From assembly GCF_009866805.1 (NCBI RefSeq), contig NZ_SIZW01000042.1, forward strand, positions 806,001-870,000: 64,000 nt of DNA, given 5' to 3'. The number at the start of each line of letters is the position of its first letter. Position 1 is the stretch's first letter. The translations under genes and the position numbers were made by a program. Source of the DNA: Schauerella aestuarii. Lineage in GTDB: Bacteria; Pseudomonadota; Gammaproteobacteria; Burkholderiales; Burkholderiaceae_B. Shown piece by piece: positions 26,094 to 35,541 of this stretch. The notes under the pieces were generated by a model. The model ran no database searches. It was not told the DNA's origin and saw only the letters and a list, made by a program, of their open reading frames with translations.

Positions 26094-26510
26094 TCAGTCG
26101 GCAGATACCTTCGAGCGCAGCTTCTTGATGTCGCCCGTGCGCACTTTGCCCACCAGCCGGCGCTTTTTGGACGCCAATGTAGGCCGAGTGGCGCGCCGAG
26201 GTTTGACCGGTTTGGCGGCCTCGCGCAACAATCCCACCAACCTTTCAAGCGCATCGCTGCGGTTTTTTTCCAGGCTGCGGTACGATTGCGCCTTGATGAC
26301 GACGACGCCCTCTTTCGTTACGCGATGATCGGGGCGACTTCGCACCGCCTCTTTGAGCGTGTCGGGCAGGCCCGATGCGCCCACGTCGAAACGCAAGTGC
26401 ACCGCGTTGGACACTTTGTTGACATTCTGCCCCCCCGCGCCCTGCGCGCGAATCATGCTGAGCTCGATGTCGGCGGGGTCGAGGTAGACGTGACCGGTGA
26501 TGTGAATCAT
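26094..26510 (-). CDS. arfB: Alternative ribosome-rescue factor ArfB
   Basis: 138 residues, peptidyl-tRNA hydrolase domain of class I release factors. GGQ is at residues 26-28 in IRAQGAGGQNVNK, followed by AVHLRFDV; the C-terminal basic tail (KPRRATRPTLASKKRRLVGK) inserts into the mRNA channel of stalled ribosomes. Start 26510 (MIHITGHVYL) matches E. coli ArfB; upstream in-frame ATGs add unlike residues. Divergent from queE. Confidence 0.93.
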   Translation of the reverse strand: MIHITGHVYLDPADIELSMIRAQGAGGQNVNKVSNAVHLRFDVGASGLPDTLKEAVRSRPDHRVTKEGVVVIKAQSYRSLEKNRSDALERLVGLLREAAKPVKPRRATRPTLASKKRRLVGKVRTGDIKKLRSKVSAD

Positions 26511-26577
26511 AGGCTCGCAGTCTATCGTCATTGGCTGGGTTTCGCCCAGTCGGATCGCACTAACCGAACTCTCATGC

Positions 26578-27210
26578 ATGACTTACGCGGCTAAAGAAAT
26601 TTTCAAAACCCTTCAGGGCGAAGGCGCTCAAGCCGGCCGTGCCGCCGTCTTCTGCCGCTTTGCCGGATGCAATCTGTGGTCCGGCCGAGAGGCCGACCGC
26701 GCCGCCGCCGTCTGTACCTTCTGCGACACCGATTTCGTCGGCGTGGATGGCACGGGCGGCGGCAAATTCGCCACGGCCGATGCCTTGGCCGACAATATCG
26801 CTGCCCACTGGGGGCCCGACCGCGATCACCGGTATGTGGTCTTCACGGGTGGCGAACCCTTGCTGCAGCTTGACCCCGCCCTGCTCGATGCGATGCATGC
26901 GCGGGATTTTGAAGTGGCGATCGAAACCAACGGCACTCTAGCGCCCCCGCCCGGCATCGACTGGATCTGCGTCAGCCCCAAGGGCCGCGCGCCCGTTTGC
27001 GTGACCTCCGGGCACGAACTCAAACTCGTTTATCCGCAGGTCGACGCGTTGCCTGAGGCCTTCGCGCATCTCGATTTCAAGCACTTTTTCATTCAACCGA
27101 TGGACGGGCCGGCCCGGCGCGCCAATACGGAAGCTGCCGTCAAGTTCTGCAGCGATAATCCGCAATGGCGCCTGAGCCTGCAGACCCACAAATACATCGG
27201 CATTCCATGA
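26578..27210 (+). CDS. queE: 7-carboxy-7-deazaguanine synthase QueE
   Basis: 210 residues, radical-SAM enzyme of queuosine/preQ0 synthesis. KTLQGEGAQAGRAAVF at the start, and cluster cysteines Cys31, Cys46, Cys49 in the CX14CXXC spacing that is the Burkholderia-type QueE variant. Later FTGGEPLLQLD and ETNGTLAPPPGIDWI, SPKG are SAM/substrate motifs. Overlaps queD by 4 bases (ATGA), a coupled pair. queC is not in the window. Confidence 0.93.
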   Translation: MTYAAKEIFKTLQGEGAQAGRAAVFCRFAGCNLWSGREADRAAAVCTFCDTDFVGVDGTGGGKFATADALADNIAAHWGPDRDHRYVVFTGGEPLLQLDPALLDAMHARDFEVAIETNGTLAPPPGIDWICVSPKGRAPVCVTSGHELKLVYPQVDALPEAFAHLDFKHFFIQPMDGPARRANTEAAVKFCSDNPQWRLSLQTHKYIGIP

Positions 27211-27650
27211 TTTCAGTTACCCGCAAGCTCGAGTTCGACGCCGGACATCGCATTCCCGATCACCGCAGCCAGTGCCGCAATCTGCACGGCCATCGCTATG
27301 TGCTCGAAATCACACTCACCGGCGACGTCGTGTCGCACGCCGGCGATTCCGATAATGGCATGGTCATGGATTTTTCCGAGATCAAGAGCATCGCCAAGAC
27401 CTATCTGGTCGACCTTTGGGATCATGCCTTTCTGGTCTATGCGGGCGACGCGGCCGTGCGGGGTTTTCTCGACACACTGCCCGATCACAAGACGGTCGTG
27501 ATCGACTGCATTCCTACGGCCGAAAATCTGGCCCGCGTGGCGTTCGACACGCTTGCCCCGCACTATGCCGGGCACTTCGGTCAGGCGCTCCGCCTGTTGC
27601 GCGTGCGTCTTTACGAAACGCCCAACTGTTGGGCCGACTGCGTCGGCTGA
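27207..27650 (+). CDS. queD: 6-carboxytetrahydropterin synthase QueD
   Basis: 147 residues. Zinc ligands His14, His27 and His29 in EFDAGHRIPDH and NLHGHRYVLEI, with catalytic Cys23 between. MVMDFSEIK and the later ETPNCWADC are family motifs. Supplies the substrate of QueE. The last 40 bases overlap the 3' end of the opposite-strand pdeM gene. Confidence 0.93.
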   Translation: MISVTRKLEFDAGHRIPDHRSQCRNLHGHRYVLEITLTGDVVSHAGDSDNGMVMDFSEIKSIAKTYLVDLWDHAFLVYAGDAAVRGFLDTLPDHKTVVIDCIPTAENLARVAFDTLAPHYAGHFGQALRLLRVRLYETPNCWADCVG

Positions 27651-28309
27651 AGCGGCACCACGGCGTCGCCGGCGACCGCAAACAACCGATGACCCGGTGC
27701 GGCCTCGATATTCCAGCCGCCCGTAAACTCCCCGAACGCCGGGAGCACGCCCACCGTGGGTCCAAGATCGAAGCACGGCAACCGTAGGCGCTCGCGCCCC
27801 CGGCCGCGCAGCACGGTCACGGGGTGCACATGGCCACCGAGCGCGTACGCGGCACCGTTCGGCGGCGATTCGGCTGGCGGATAATGCCAGCACGCCACGC
27901 CGGCCAGCACGTACGGCTCATCCACGATCTCGAACCGCAGGGCGCTCGGCGGATCCCCCGCGCGATCGTCGTGGTTGCCGCGCACCAGTACGCAATGCAG
28001 ATCGGGACGTTTCGCGCGCCATGCGGCCAATGCCGCCATCATCGCGGCGCTTCGACCGGTCGGGCCATGCAAGAAATCGCCCAACACAATGAGACGTTTT
28101 ACCGGCCACGCGTCGAGCAGGGTGTCGAGCCGGTCGAGATTACCCTGCGTGGTGCCGGCAGGCACCGGAACGCCCAATGCGCGAAAGGTTGCCGCCTTGC
28201 CGAAGTGCGGATCGGCAATGATCAGGCACGCCTGCGCCGGCCACCAGATCGCCCGCTGCGGCAGGAGCATCCACACATGGCCGTTGACGTTCACGATTGG
28301 CGCGCTCAT
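27611..28309 (-). CDS. pdeM: Ligase-associated metallophosphoesterase PdeM
   Basis: 232 residues, calcineurin-like fold. Metal-binding motifs in order: [13 protein letters not shown] (DxH), [12 protein letters not shown] (GD), [12 protein letters not shown] (GNHD), GHVHPVTVL (GHxH). Matches the PdeM family that accompanies the ligase, DEXH helicase and MBL exonuclease genes. Overlaps the helicase stop by 4 bases; last gene of the cluster, and antisense over the last 40 bases of queD. Confidence 0.9.
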   Translation of the reverse strand: MSAPIVNVNGHVWMLLPQRAIWWPAQACLIIADPHFGKAATFRALGVPVPAGTTQGNLDRLDTLLDAWPVKRLIVLGDFLHGPTGRSAAMMAALAAWRAKRPDLHCVLVRGNHDDRAGDPPSALRFEIVDEPYVLAGVACWHYPPAESPPNGAAYALGGHVHPVTVLRGRGRERLRLPCFDLGPTVGVLPAFGEFTGGWNIEAAPGHRLFAVAGDAVVPLQPTQSAQQLGVS

Positions 28310-30771
28310 ACGCGATCCGCCGCACGTTCGAGATCGCGCACCATGCGCGCCACGCGATCCGCCAGTTTTTCGGTCGAGAGCTTCTCCCGCATGCGTTCCA
28401 CCAGAAGCGGAAAGGCAAAGGGCGACGGGCGCTTGAGCGCGCGAAACACCAGCGTGCTCTCGCGCAACGTGCGCAAGGCGCCGCGCAGGCGTTCCAATTC
28501 GAGCTCCTGATCCAGCACTTCGCGCTCGGCCTGCGACAGCAACATATTCTCCGGATCGTAGTTGCGAAATACCTCGTAGAACAGCCCTGACGACGCCTGA
28601 ATCTGGCGGGCGCTTTTCGAGGCCCCCGGATAGCCCTGAAACACCAGCCCCGACACCCGGGCGATCTCGCGAAACCGGCGTTGCGCCAACTCGCCGGCAT
28701 TCAGGCTGGCCAGAATATCTTCATGCAGGCGCGCCTCGGAGAAGAGCGACGGTGTGAGCACCGGTGCCCAGTCGAAGTCGTCCGGGGTGAGCAAGGTCAA
28801 CCCATAATCGTTGACCGCGATCGAAAACGTGGCCGGGCTCACGCTCGCCACGCGCCACGCCAGCAAGCTTCCCAATCCCAGATGCGCATGCCGCCCGCCA
28901 AAGGGATAGAGAAAAAGATGCGTGCCTTCGCGCGAATGCAGCGTTTCGACCACCACGCGACCGCGGCCCGGCAGGGCCGACCACTCGGCCTGCAAGGCCA
29001 GCAGCGGCGCCACGCAACGCAATTCGGAACTGTTGTACTGCCCGGCTGCGGCGTCGTCCAACGCATCCACGACCGCTTCAGCCAACTCGCTGGAGAGCGG
29101 CATGCGACCGCCATTCCAGCGCGGTACGGCGGCCCGGGCGCCGGTGGCGCGCCGCACATAGGCCGTCATCTCGTGCGTGCGCACGAGCTCCAGCAAGCGA
29201 CCGGCAAACAGAAAGCAGTCACCCTTCTTCAGGCGCGCGATGAAACTCTCTTCGACCGTACCCAGGCGCGCCCCGCCGCCACGCCCCGACCAGTACCGCA
29301 CTGTCATGTTGGCATCGCCCACGATGGTGCCGATGCTCATGCGATGCCGGCGCGCCACGGCCGCATCGGGCACGCGCCAGATGCCTTCGTCGTCCGGCAC
29401 GGCGCGCCGATAATCGGGATACGCGCCCAGCGAGCGTCCGCCCTGTCGAATGAAATCCAGTACCCAGGCCCATTCCGATTCGGTCAGCGACCGGTAGGCG
29501 TGCGCCTGCCGGACTTCCGCATACAACGCGTCGGCGTGAAATCCGCCGCCCAGTGCCACCGTGACCGCATGCTGCACCAGCACGTCCAATGGCTTATCGG
29601 GCGAGCGGCGCGATTCGATATGGCCGGCCCGCGCGGCCGCCCTCGCAGCGGCGGCTTCCACCAGCTCCAGACTGTGCGTGGGTACCATGGTCACGCGCGA
29701 CGGCCGTCCCGGTGCATGGCCCGAGCGCCCGGCCCGTTGAAGCAGCCGTGCCACGCCTTTGGGCGAGCCGATCTGCAACACCCGCTCGACCGGCAGGAAG
29801 TCCACGCCCAGATCCAGGCTTGACGTGCACACCACCGCCTTCAACTTGCCAGCCTTCAACCCCTGCTCGACCCAATCACGGGCCGATTTCGCCAACGAAC
29901 CGTGGTGCAGCGCCAGTACCCCGGCCCATTCCGGGCAGGCTTCCAGCAGCGCCTGATACCAGCGCTCGGCCTGCGACCGCGTATTCACGAAGATCAACGT
30001 ATTGGAATGCTGCGCGATTTCATCAACCACTGCCGGCAGCATCGACATCCCCATATGACCGGCCCACGGGAAGCGTTGGGGCGTGGGCGGAATGAGCGTG
30101 TCGATCGTGATCGACTTGGGCACCTTGCCCTGCACCTGCACGCCATCGCCTGCGCGATCGGCAGGCAGCAACGCCGCCATCGCTTCGGGCAGATTTCCCA
30201 ACGTAGCCGACAGGCCCCACACCACCAGCTCAGGCTGCCATTGACGCAAACGTGCCAGGGCCAATTGCACCTGCACCCCGCGCTTGTTGCCCAGCAACTC
30301 GTGCCACTCGTCGACGATCACGGCACGTACATGCGATAGCCGCGATTGGGCGTCCTTGTGCGCCAACATCAACGACAGGCTTTCCGGCGTGGTGATCAAC
30401 GCGGTCGGTAAGCGGCGATCCTGTTTGGCACGCACACTCGATACCGTATCGCCGCTGCGCACACCCACGGTCCAACCGCAATCGAGATCGGCCAACGGCG
30501 CATTCAACGCGCGCTCCGTATCGGCCGCCAGCGCCCGCATGGGCGTCAGCCACAACACGGTAAGCGGCGGGGCCGCCCGCGCGGTCGTCGTCTTGCCCGA
30601 AAAAGCCTGGAGCGCGCCAAGCCATGCCGCATAGGTTTTACCGGCTCCGGTGGTGGCGTGGAGCAACCCGCTCTTGCCCTGGCGCATGGCCGTCCATACC
30701 TCACGCTGAAACGCGAACGCCTTCCATCCCTGCCCCGCAAACCACGCGCGCACATCCTGGCCGATCGTCAT
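28306..30771 (-). CDS. Ligase-associated DEXH-box helicase (Lhr-like)
   Basis: 821 residues, SF2 helicase. Walker [18 protein letters not shown], Walker [18 protein letters not shown] (DEWH), SAT motif SATLGNLP, helicase_C with [12 protein letters not shown] and the [11 protein letters not shown] motif VI. The C-terminal DUF1998-like part ends with [18 protein letters not shown]. Start ATG 30771 overlaps the ligase stop as ATGA; the longer frame lacks family support. Works with the co-encoded ligase, nuclease and PdeM in a DNA damage response of unclear mechanism. Confidence 0.9.
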   Translation of the reverse strand: MTIGQDVRAWFAGQGWKAFAFQREVWTAMRQGKSGLLHATTGAGKTYAAWLGALQAFSGKTTTARAAPPLTVLWLTPMRALAADTERALNAPLADLDCGWTVGVRSGDTVSSVRAKQDRRLPTALITTPESLSLMLAHKDAQSRLSHVRAVIVDEWHELLGNKRGVQVQLALARLRQWQPELVVWGLSATLGNLPEAMAALLPADRAGDGVQVQGKVPKSITIDTLIPPTPQRFPWAGHMGMSMLPAVVDEIAQHSNTLIFVNTRSQAERWYQALLEACPEWAGVLALHHGSLAKSARDWVEQGLKAGKLKAVVCTSSLDLGVDFLPVERVLQIGSPKGVARLLQRAGRSGHAPGRPSRVTMVPTHSLELVEAAAARAAARAGHIESRRSPDKPLDVLVQHAVTVALGGGFHADALYAEVRQAHAYRSLTESEWAWVLDFIRQGGRSLGAYPDYRRAVPDDEGIWRVPDAAVARRHRMSIGTIVGDANMTVRYWSGRGGGARLGTVEESFIARLKKGDCFLFAGRLLELVRTHEMTAYVRRATGARAAVPRWNGGRMPLSSELAEAVVDALDDAAAGQYNSSELRCVAPLLALQAEWSALPGRGRVVVETLHSREGTHLFLYPFGGRHAHLGLGSLLAWRVASVSPATFSIAVNDYGLTLLTPDDFDWAPVLTPSLFSEARLHEDILASLNAGELAQRRFREIARVSGLVFQGYPGASKSARQIQASSGLFYEVFRNYDPENMLLSQAEREVLDQELELERLRGALRTLRESTLVFRALKRPSPFAFPLLVERMREKLSTEKLADRVARMVRDLERAADRV

Positions 30772-32411
30772 TGCGGCAGCAGTTCGGAGAGGCTGGCCAG
30801 CGTATCGGCCTCCTCGATTTTCTTGTCGGTGCGCCACCGCAACATGCGCGGAAAGCGTACCGCGATACCACTTTTATGGCGGGCGCTGCGGGCGATGCCT
30901 TCGAAGCCCAATTCGAATACCTGCGACGGCTTGAGACTGCGCACCGGGCCGAATTTCTCGATCGTGGTCGACCGGACGATGGCGTCCACCTTGCGGATCT
31001 CGGCGTCGGTCAAGCCCGAATAGGCCTTGGCGAACGGCACCAGCTTGCGCGCGGGGTCGCCTTCCGGCGCATCCCACACGGCAAACGTGTAATCGGTGTA
31101 CAGACTGGCGCGGCGGCCGTGGCCCCGCTGCGCGTAGAGCAGCACCGCGTCGATCGCGAACGGATCGACCTTCCATTTCCACCAGGTGCCGCTGGACTTC
31201 GTACGGCCCACGCCATAGTGCGCGTCGCGATGCTTGAGCATCATCCCTTCCACACCCAATGTGCGCGACGCTTCGCGTTGCTGCGCCAGTGCGGCCCAAG
31301 TCGCGCCCGTCAGCAACGGCGACACTTGCAGACCGCTGTCGGTAACGGTGGCGGCCAACGCCTCGAGTTGCGCTCGCCGCGCGGATTGCGGCAACGTGCG
31401 CAGATCGGCGCCCGCCGCCTCGAGAATGTCGAATGCCATGAACGACACCGGAATATCGTTCAACAGTTTGGGGCCGACGGTTTTGCGGCCCAGACGCTGC
31501 TGAAGCACGGCGAAAGGCTGCACGCGATCGTCGCGCCATACGACGATCTCGCCATCCAGCACAGTGCCGTCGGCCAGTTGACCGCCGATGCGGATCAACT
31601 CGGGAAAGCGGTCGGTCACCAGCTCCTCGCCGCGTGACCACACGTGCACTTCGCCGGCCCGCCGCACGATTTGCGCGCGAATGCCATCCCACTTCCATTC
31701 GATCTGCCACCGATCGGGCGGGCCGAGTTGCGCATCGAACGTCTCGTGCGCAGTCTGCAGCGGATGGGCGAGAAAAAAGGGATACGGCTGAGCGCCCGCC
31801 TGCACATGGGCATCGTCAGAGGCCGGCGCCACCAGGCGCGCGTAAGCCGCCGCATCGGGACGTGCCGACACGTCCGTGTATCCGATCAAGCGATGCGCCA
31901 CCTGCTTGGCGTCCAGTTCACCCACTTGCGCCAAGGCCTTGGTGACCGACAGCTTCGAGACCCCGACGCGCAGGCTCCCGGTCAACAGCTTGGCGCAGAC
32001 GAACCGCTCGACTGTGCCAAGCGGCGCAAAATACGTGGTGAGGTGGGCGATCAAGGCCTCGGGCGGCTGACCCCGCATGGGCAGCAGACGGTCCTGCATC
32101 CACTGCGCCAAACCCATGTCGTCGTCGCCACTGCCGGGCGGCAGCAGCAACGACAGCGTTTCGGCCAGATCGCCCACGGCCTCGTAGCTCTCCTCAAAGA
32201 GCCACAACGGCACGCCGGAAATCTTGACGGCAAATTCGCGCAGCACTTTGACCGGCACCAGTTGCCGCGGTTTGCCACCCGCCAGGAAGTACACCGCCCA
32301 CGCGGCATCGGCAGGCGCTGCCTGCTTGAAGTACGCCACCATCGCAGCCAGCTTGGCGTTATTGGACGTCGTGGCATCCAGGGCCGCGTAAAGCTCGGCA
32401 AAGGCCTTCAT
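30768..32411 (-). CDS. ATP-dependent DNA ligase of the damage-response cluster
   Basis: 547 residues. N-terminal DNA-binding domain (residues 1-200), then adenylation domain with nucleophile Lys240 in [10 protein letters not shown], followed by [10 protein letters not shown] (motif III), [17 protein letters not shown] (motif IV) and WWKWKVDP (motif V), and an OB domain with [20 protein letters not shown]. This is the cisplatin-damage-response type of ligase that accompanies MBL nuclease and Lhr-like helicase genes. Overlaps its neighbours by 4 bases on both sides. Confidence 0.93.
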   Translation of the reverse strand: MKAFAELYAALDATTSNNAKLAAMVAYFKQAAPADAAWAVYFLAGGKPRQLVPVKVLREFAVKISGVPLWLFEESYEAVGDLAETLSLLLPPGSGDDDMGLAQWMQDRLLPMRGQPPEALIAHLTTYFAPLGTVERFVCAKLLTGSLRVGVSKLSVTKALAQVGELDAKQVAHRLIGYTDVSARPDAAAYARLVAPASDDAHVQAGAQPYPFFLAHPLQTAHETFDAQLGPPDRWQIEWKWDGIRAQIVRRAGEVHVWSRGEELVTDRFPELIRIGGQLADGTVLDGEIVVWRDDRVQPFAVLQQRLGRKTVGPKLLNDIPVSFMAFDILEAAGADLRTLPQSARRAQLEALAATVTDSGLQVSPLLTGATWAALAQQREASRTLGVEGMMLKHRDAHYGVGRTKSSGTWWKWKVDPFAIDAVLLYAQRGHGRRASLYTDYTFAVWDAPEGDPARKLVPFAKAYSGLTDAEIRKVDAIVRSTTIEKFGPVRSLKPSQVFELGFEGIARSARHKSGIAVRFPRMLRWRTDKKIEEADTLASLSELLPQ

Positions 32412-33415
32412 GCTGCGTCGGCCTCCGTATCGTCCTCTTCGTTGCCGTACTCGGTTTTGAAGGCCCGGCCGTCCAAACCTTGTTCATCAAGCCAGCGCAC
32501 CAGCGTGGCCACGCTGCCGTGGGTGACGTAAACCTGCTGCGCGCCGGTACCGGCAATCGCCCGCATCAGCCCCGGCCAATCGGCATGATCCGACATCACG
32601 AATCCCCGGTCCACGCCGCGCCGCCGACGGGCGCCACGAAGCCGCATCCAGCCACTGGCGAAACTATCCACATAGTCGCCGAAGCGCCGCATCCACGGTG
32701 TGCCTTGCGCCGAAGGGGGGGCCACCACCAGAGCGCGATTCAGCGGCGTATCCGCGCTGAGGTCGGACACCCGCAACGTCGGCGGCAGCGTCACGCCCGC
32801 CTCGCGGTAAACCGCATTGAGGCGCTCGACCGCGCCATGCACGACGATAGGCCCGATATCGGCTTCAAGTCCGTGCAGCAATCGCTGCGCCTTACCGAAG
32901 GCATAACAAAAGACGATCGACGTGCGCCCCTCGGCCGCGTTGGCACGCCACCACGCATTAATATCCGCATTCAAAACCGTCGGCGGATCCCAACGATAGA
33001 TCGGCAGACCAAATGTCGACTCTGTAATAAAAGTGTGACACGGAACAGGCTCAAAGGGTGTACACGTGCCGTCGTCCTCAACCTTGTAGTCACCTGATGC
33101 GACCCAAACCTCGCCGCGATACGCAACGCGCACCTGCGCCGATCCGAGCACATGGCCTGCCGGATGAAAGCTGATGGATACGTCGTTGTGAATACGCGAC
33201 TCGCCATAGGCAAGCGTCTCCAGACGAATGTTGCCCAAGCGCGCGTCAAGGACGCCGCGACTTTGATCCACGGCGAGATAATGCTGGTGCCCAACTCTTG
33301 CATGGTCGGAATGGCCATGCGTGATAACCGCGCGATCGACGGGGCGCCAAGGATCAATATAAAAATCGCCGGGAGGGCAATACAGTCCTTCTGGACGAGC
33401 GACGATCAGATCCAT
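32408..33415 (-). CDS. Ligase-associated MBL-fold exonuclease
   Basis: 335 residues, beta-CASP-like metallo-beta-lactamase nuclease. Active-site THGHSDHARVGH (HxHxDH), HPAGHVLGSAQ, GDYKVEDD, and a late VMSDHADWPGL with THGSVATLVRWL. Start 33415 (MDLIVARPEGLYC) fits the family; upstream in-frame ATGs would add 52 mostly unlike residues. First gene of the four-gene operon. Poor ribosome site. Acts with the ligase and helicase. Confidence 0.88.
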   Translation of the reverse strand: MDLIVARPEGLYCPPGDFYIDPWRPVDRAVITHGHSDHARVGHQHYLAVDQSRGVLDARLGNIRLETLAYGESRIHNDVSISFHPAGHVLGSAQVRVAYRGEVWVASGDYKVEDDGTCTPFEPVPCHTFITESTFGLPIYRWDPPTVLNADINAWWRANAAEGRTSIVFCYAFGKAQRLLHGLEADIGPIVVHGAVERLNAVYREAGVTLPPTLRVSDLSADTPLNRALVVAPPSAQGTPWMRRFGDYVDSFASGWMRLRGARRRRGVDRGFVMSDHADWPGLMRAIAGTGAQQVYVTHGSVATLVRWLDEQGLDGRAFKTEYGNEEDDTEADAA

Positions 33416-33550
33416 AACCGTTAATTTTGACAAAAGTTCGCCACTACAGCGCAAGAAACGCGCCATCGCCCTGAAATAAATGCAGGGCATCCTGCAAATA
33501 TCCTTCCGAAATCGGGCGTAATGCATCGAATCGGAGCAGATTCGGGTCCA

Positions 33551-33573
33551 TTTTGGTGCAGTGCACACCAAAA
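33551..33573. promoter_or_regulatory. 23-bp inverted repeat upstream of glgA
   Basis: TTTTGGTG-CAGTGCA-CACCAAAA: two perfect 8-bp arms around 7 bp. It sits about 55 bp upstream of the sigma-54-like -24 element, so it is a candidate activator or repressor site for the glucan operon. Confidence 0.5.
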
Positions 33574-33613
33574 AAGTGCATGCTGTGAGCGATCAGGTCT
33601 AGGTCGGCGACTC

Positions 33614-33629
33614 AGGCACGGCAGTTGCG
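33614..33629 (+). promoter_or_regulatory. Sigma-54-like promoter for the glgA operon
   Basis: AGGCACGGCAGTTGCG has GG at 33615-33616 and GC at 33627-33628 with exactly ten bases between, matching the GG-N10-GC rule and the GGCACG/TTGC core of the -24/-12 consensus; the outer bases (T before GG, W after GC) do not match. Transcription would start near 33640, about 170 bases before glgA. No other plausible sigma-54 site was seen here. Confidence 0.42.
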
Positions 33630-33808
33630 TAGTTTCAAACGGAATTTATGAACGGGTGATTTGTTTCGGCACTGCAACAGGTTTTTTGCAGTACCAACCC
33701 CCGCCGGCCTTATTGAGCACCGGCGCCGGCTTAAGCGAACCACTCTCCGAATCGGGCCGGAATTGCCTGAGCAGATGCGCCTCACGCATCGACATAGGAG
33801 TGCTTACT

Positions 33809-35479
33809 GTGGCGTTGAAAATTTTGGCGGTGACTTCGGAAGCCTATCCCCTGGCGAAAACCGGCGGGTTGGGCGATGCAATCAGTGGCATGGCACGCGC
33901 CTACGACAAGCAGGGTGGCGATTTGACGCTGCTTCTGCCGGCGTATCGCGGCGTGATCGACCAAGTGCAGAATGCGCGCGAAGTCGCGCCGCTGCGGGGT
34001 CTGCCGGGTGGTGAAGCCACACTGATTTCGGCCTATTGCGATGCGCTTGGGCTGCCGGTGTTATTGCTTAAAAACGATGCGCTGTTCGATCGCGACAATC
34101 TCTACGTCGACGAGAATGGTCAGGAATACGAAGATAATCCCGTTCGCTTTGCGGCGCTCGCACATGCGGCCACACGCATTGCGGCCGGTCACACGCCACT
34201 GCCGGCACCGCACGTGGTGCACGCCAATGATTGGCACGCGGCGTTGATTCCGCTCTTCATGCATCAAGCCGGCGTCAAGAAGGTCAAGAGCGTTCTGACC
34301 GTTCACAATCTGGCGTTCCAGGGCGTGTATGACATGTCGTTGGCACCCAAGCTTGGCATCGCACCAGAATATCTGACGCCCGACGGCATCGAATTCTGGG
34401 GCAAGCTCAATTTCATGAAGGCGGGCATCCTGTTTGCCGACCGCATCACTGCGGTCAGCCACACTTATGCCCGTGAAATCCTCACGCCCAAATTCGGCTG
34501 CGGGCTGGAAGGCGTGCTGCAAAGCCGCGCCGATTCGCTTGTGCCCGTCCCTAACGGCATCGATGTCGATGTGTGGGATCCGGATCGCGCCGAGCAGATC
34601 CCGCATCGCCGCTTCAACGCCAACGACCTCACCAATAAGGCAACCTGCAAGCGCGAGCTGCAGGAAGCCTTCGGCTTGACCGTAGATCCCAGCACCACGC
34701 TGATGGTGATGGGTAGCCGACTGACGACGCAAAAGATGGCTGATCTGGCCGCAGAAGCCATTCCACGTGCGCTGGACAAGCATCCGAATCTGCAGGTGGC
34801 ACTGATTGGTCAAGGCGACAAGCGCCTCGAACACGCGTTGAAATCTGCCACGGAGCGCTTTCCGAATCGCTTCTCGGTGCGCATCGGCTTCAATGAAAAA
34901 ACGGCTCACCTGCTGCACGCCGGCGGGGATATCCTGCTGCACGGCAGCCGCTTCGAGCCATTCGGCCTGACGCCCATTTATGCAATGCGCTACGGCACAT
35001 TGCCGATCGGCTCGAAAACGGGTGGCATGGCCGACACGATCTCCGATCCCGGCGTGGGCAGCAGTGCAGACGCTGCACAGCACGCCAGCGGCTTCCTCTT
35101 TGAAGGCGAGACGGTGGACGCAATGTCCGGCGCCATCGACCGCGCCGTGGCGTTGCATGCCGAGCAGCCCGAGTTGTGGCGCAAGATGCAATACAACGGC
35201 ATGACGGCAGATTTCAGCTGGGATCGCTGCGCGCCGGTGTATGCGCAGTTGTTCAAGTCGATCGTGCCGGTCGAATTGATGGTGGCGCCCGCGCCGGCCG
35301 TCGTTTCCGTGGCCAAGCCCTCCCCCGTTCGCGCGGTGGGCGCAGCCGCCAGTGCATTGCCGAAAACCGCCATGGCGAAGGCTGTTGCCACGGCGGGCAA
35401 GGCAGTTGCTGCAAGGCGGAAAGCCCGCTCCGACGATACCCGTCAGGAGCGACTCCTGCCGGGAGCCGCGGCCGCCTGA
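33809..35479 (+). CDS. glgA: Glycogen (starch) synthase GlgA
   Basis: 556 residues, GT5. KTGGLGDAISGMARAY near 19-34 is the ADP-glucose-binding KxGGLGDV-type motif; VVHANDWHAALIPLF, FHARITAVSHTYAREI region and FEPFGLTPIYAMRYGTLPIGSKTGG carry the C-terminal catalytic Glu. GTG 33809 is chosen for AGGAG 8 bases upstream; the upstream frame adds 96 unlike residues. Residues about 490-556 are an Ala/Lys/Arg/Pro-rich extension (KAVAARRKARSDDTRQ) absent from E. coli GlgA (477 residues). No glgC is adjacent. First gene of the eight-gene operon. Confidence 0.9.
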   Translation: MALKILAVTSEAYPLAKTGGLGDAISGMARAYDKQGGDLTLLLPAYRGVIDQVQNAREVAPLRGLPGGEATLISAYCDALGLPVLLLKNDALFDRDNLYVDENGQEYEDNPVRFAALAHAATRIAAGHTPLPAPHVVHANDWHAALIPLFMHQAGVKKVKSVLTVHNLAFQGVYDMSLAPKLGIAPEYLTPDGIEFWGKLNFMKAGILFADRITAVSHTYAREILTPKFGCGLEGVLQSRADSLVPVPNGIDVDVWDPDRAEQIPHRRFNANDLTNKATCKRELQEAFGLTVDPSTTLMVMGSRLTTQKMADLAAEAIPRALDKHPNLQVALIGQGDKRLEHALKSATERFPNRFSVRIGFNEKTAHLLHAGGDILLHGSRFEPFGLTPIYAMRYGTLPIGSKTGGMADTISDPGVGSSADAAQHASGFLFEGETVDAMSGAIDRAVALHAEQPELWRKMQYNGMTADFSWDRCAPVYAQLFKSIVPVELMVAPAPAVVSVAKPSPVRAVGAAASALPKTAMAKAVATAGKAVAARRKARSDDTRQERLLPGAAAA

Positions 35480-35541
35480 CGGCCGTCGGTCCAGCTTCCC
35501 GAAAGGAGCCCTGCACACCCCCTACACTACTAGGACATCCT

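Larger units (their letters stand above)
33416..33808. other. 393-bp divergent region between repair cluster and glucan operon
   Basis: No supported gene. The half near 33420-33660 is more AT-rich than the flanking genes. It holds a 23-bp inverted repeat at 33551-33573, a sigma-54-like promoter at 33615-33628 facing glgA, and a 22-bp inverted repeat at 33671-33692. From there to the glgA start the leader is about 110-170 bases and contains GC-rich complementary GCCGG/CCGGC blocks around 33701-33735. Confidence 0.6.

Noticed and set aside
33562-33580. TGCAC and GTGCA around the inverted repeat, resembling an NtrC site
   Set aside because: Spacing is nine bases between half-sites instead of the seven of the NtrC consensus.
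33521-33808. Upstream in-frame extension of glgA
   Set aside because: 96 residues without similarity to GlgA; the AGGAG-preceded GTG at 33809 gives the family N-terminus.
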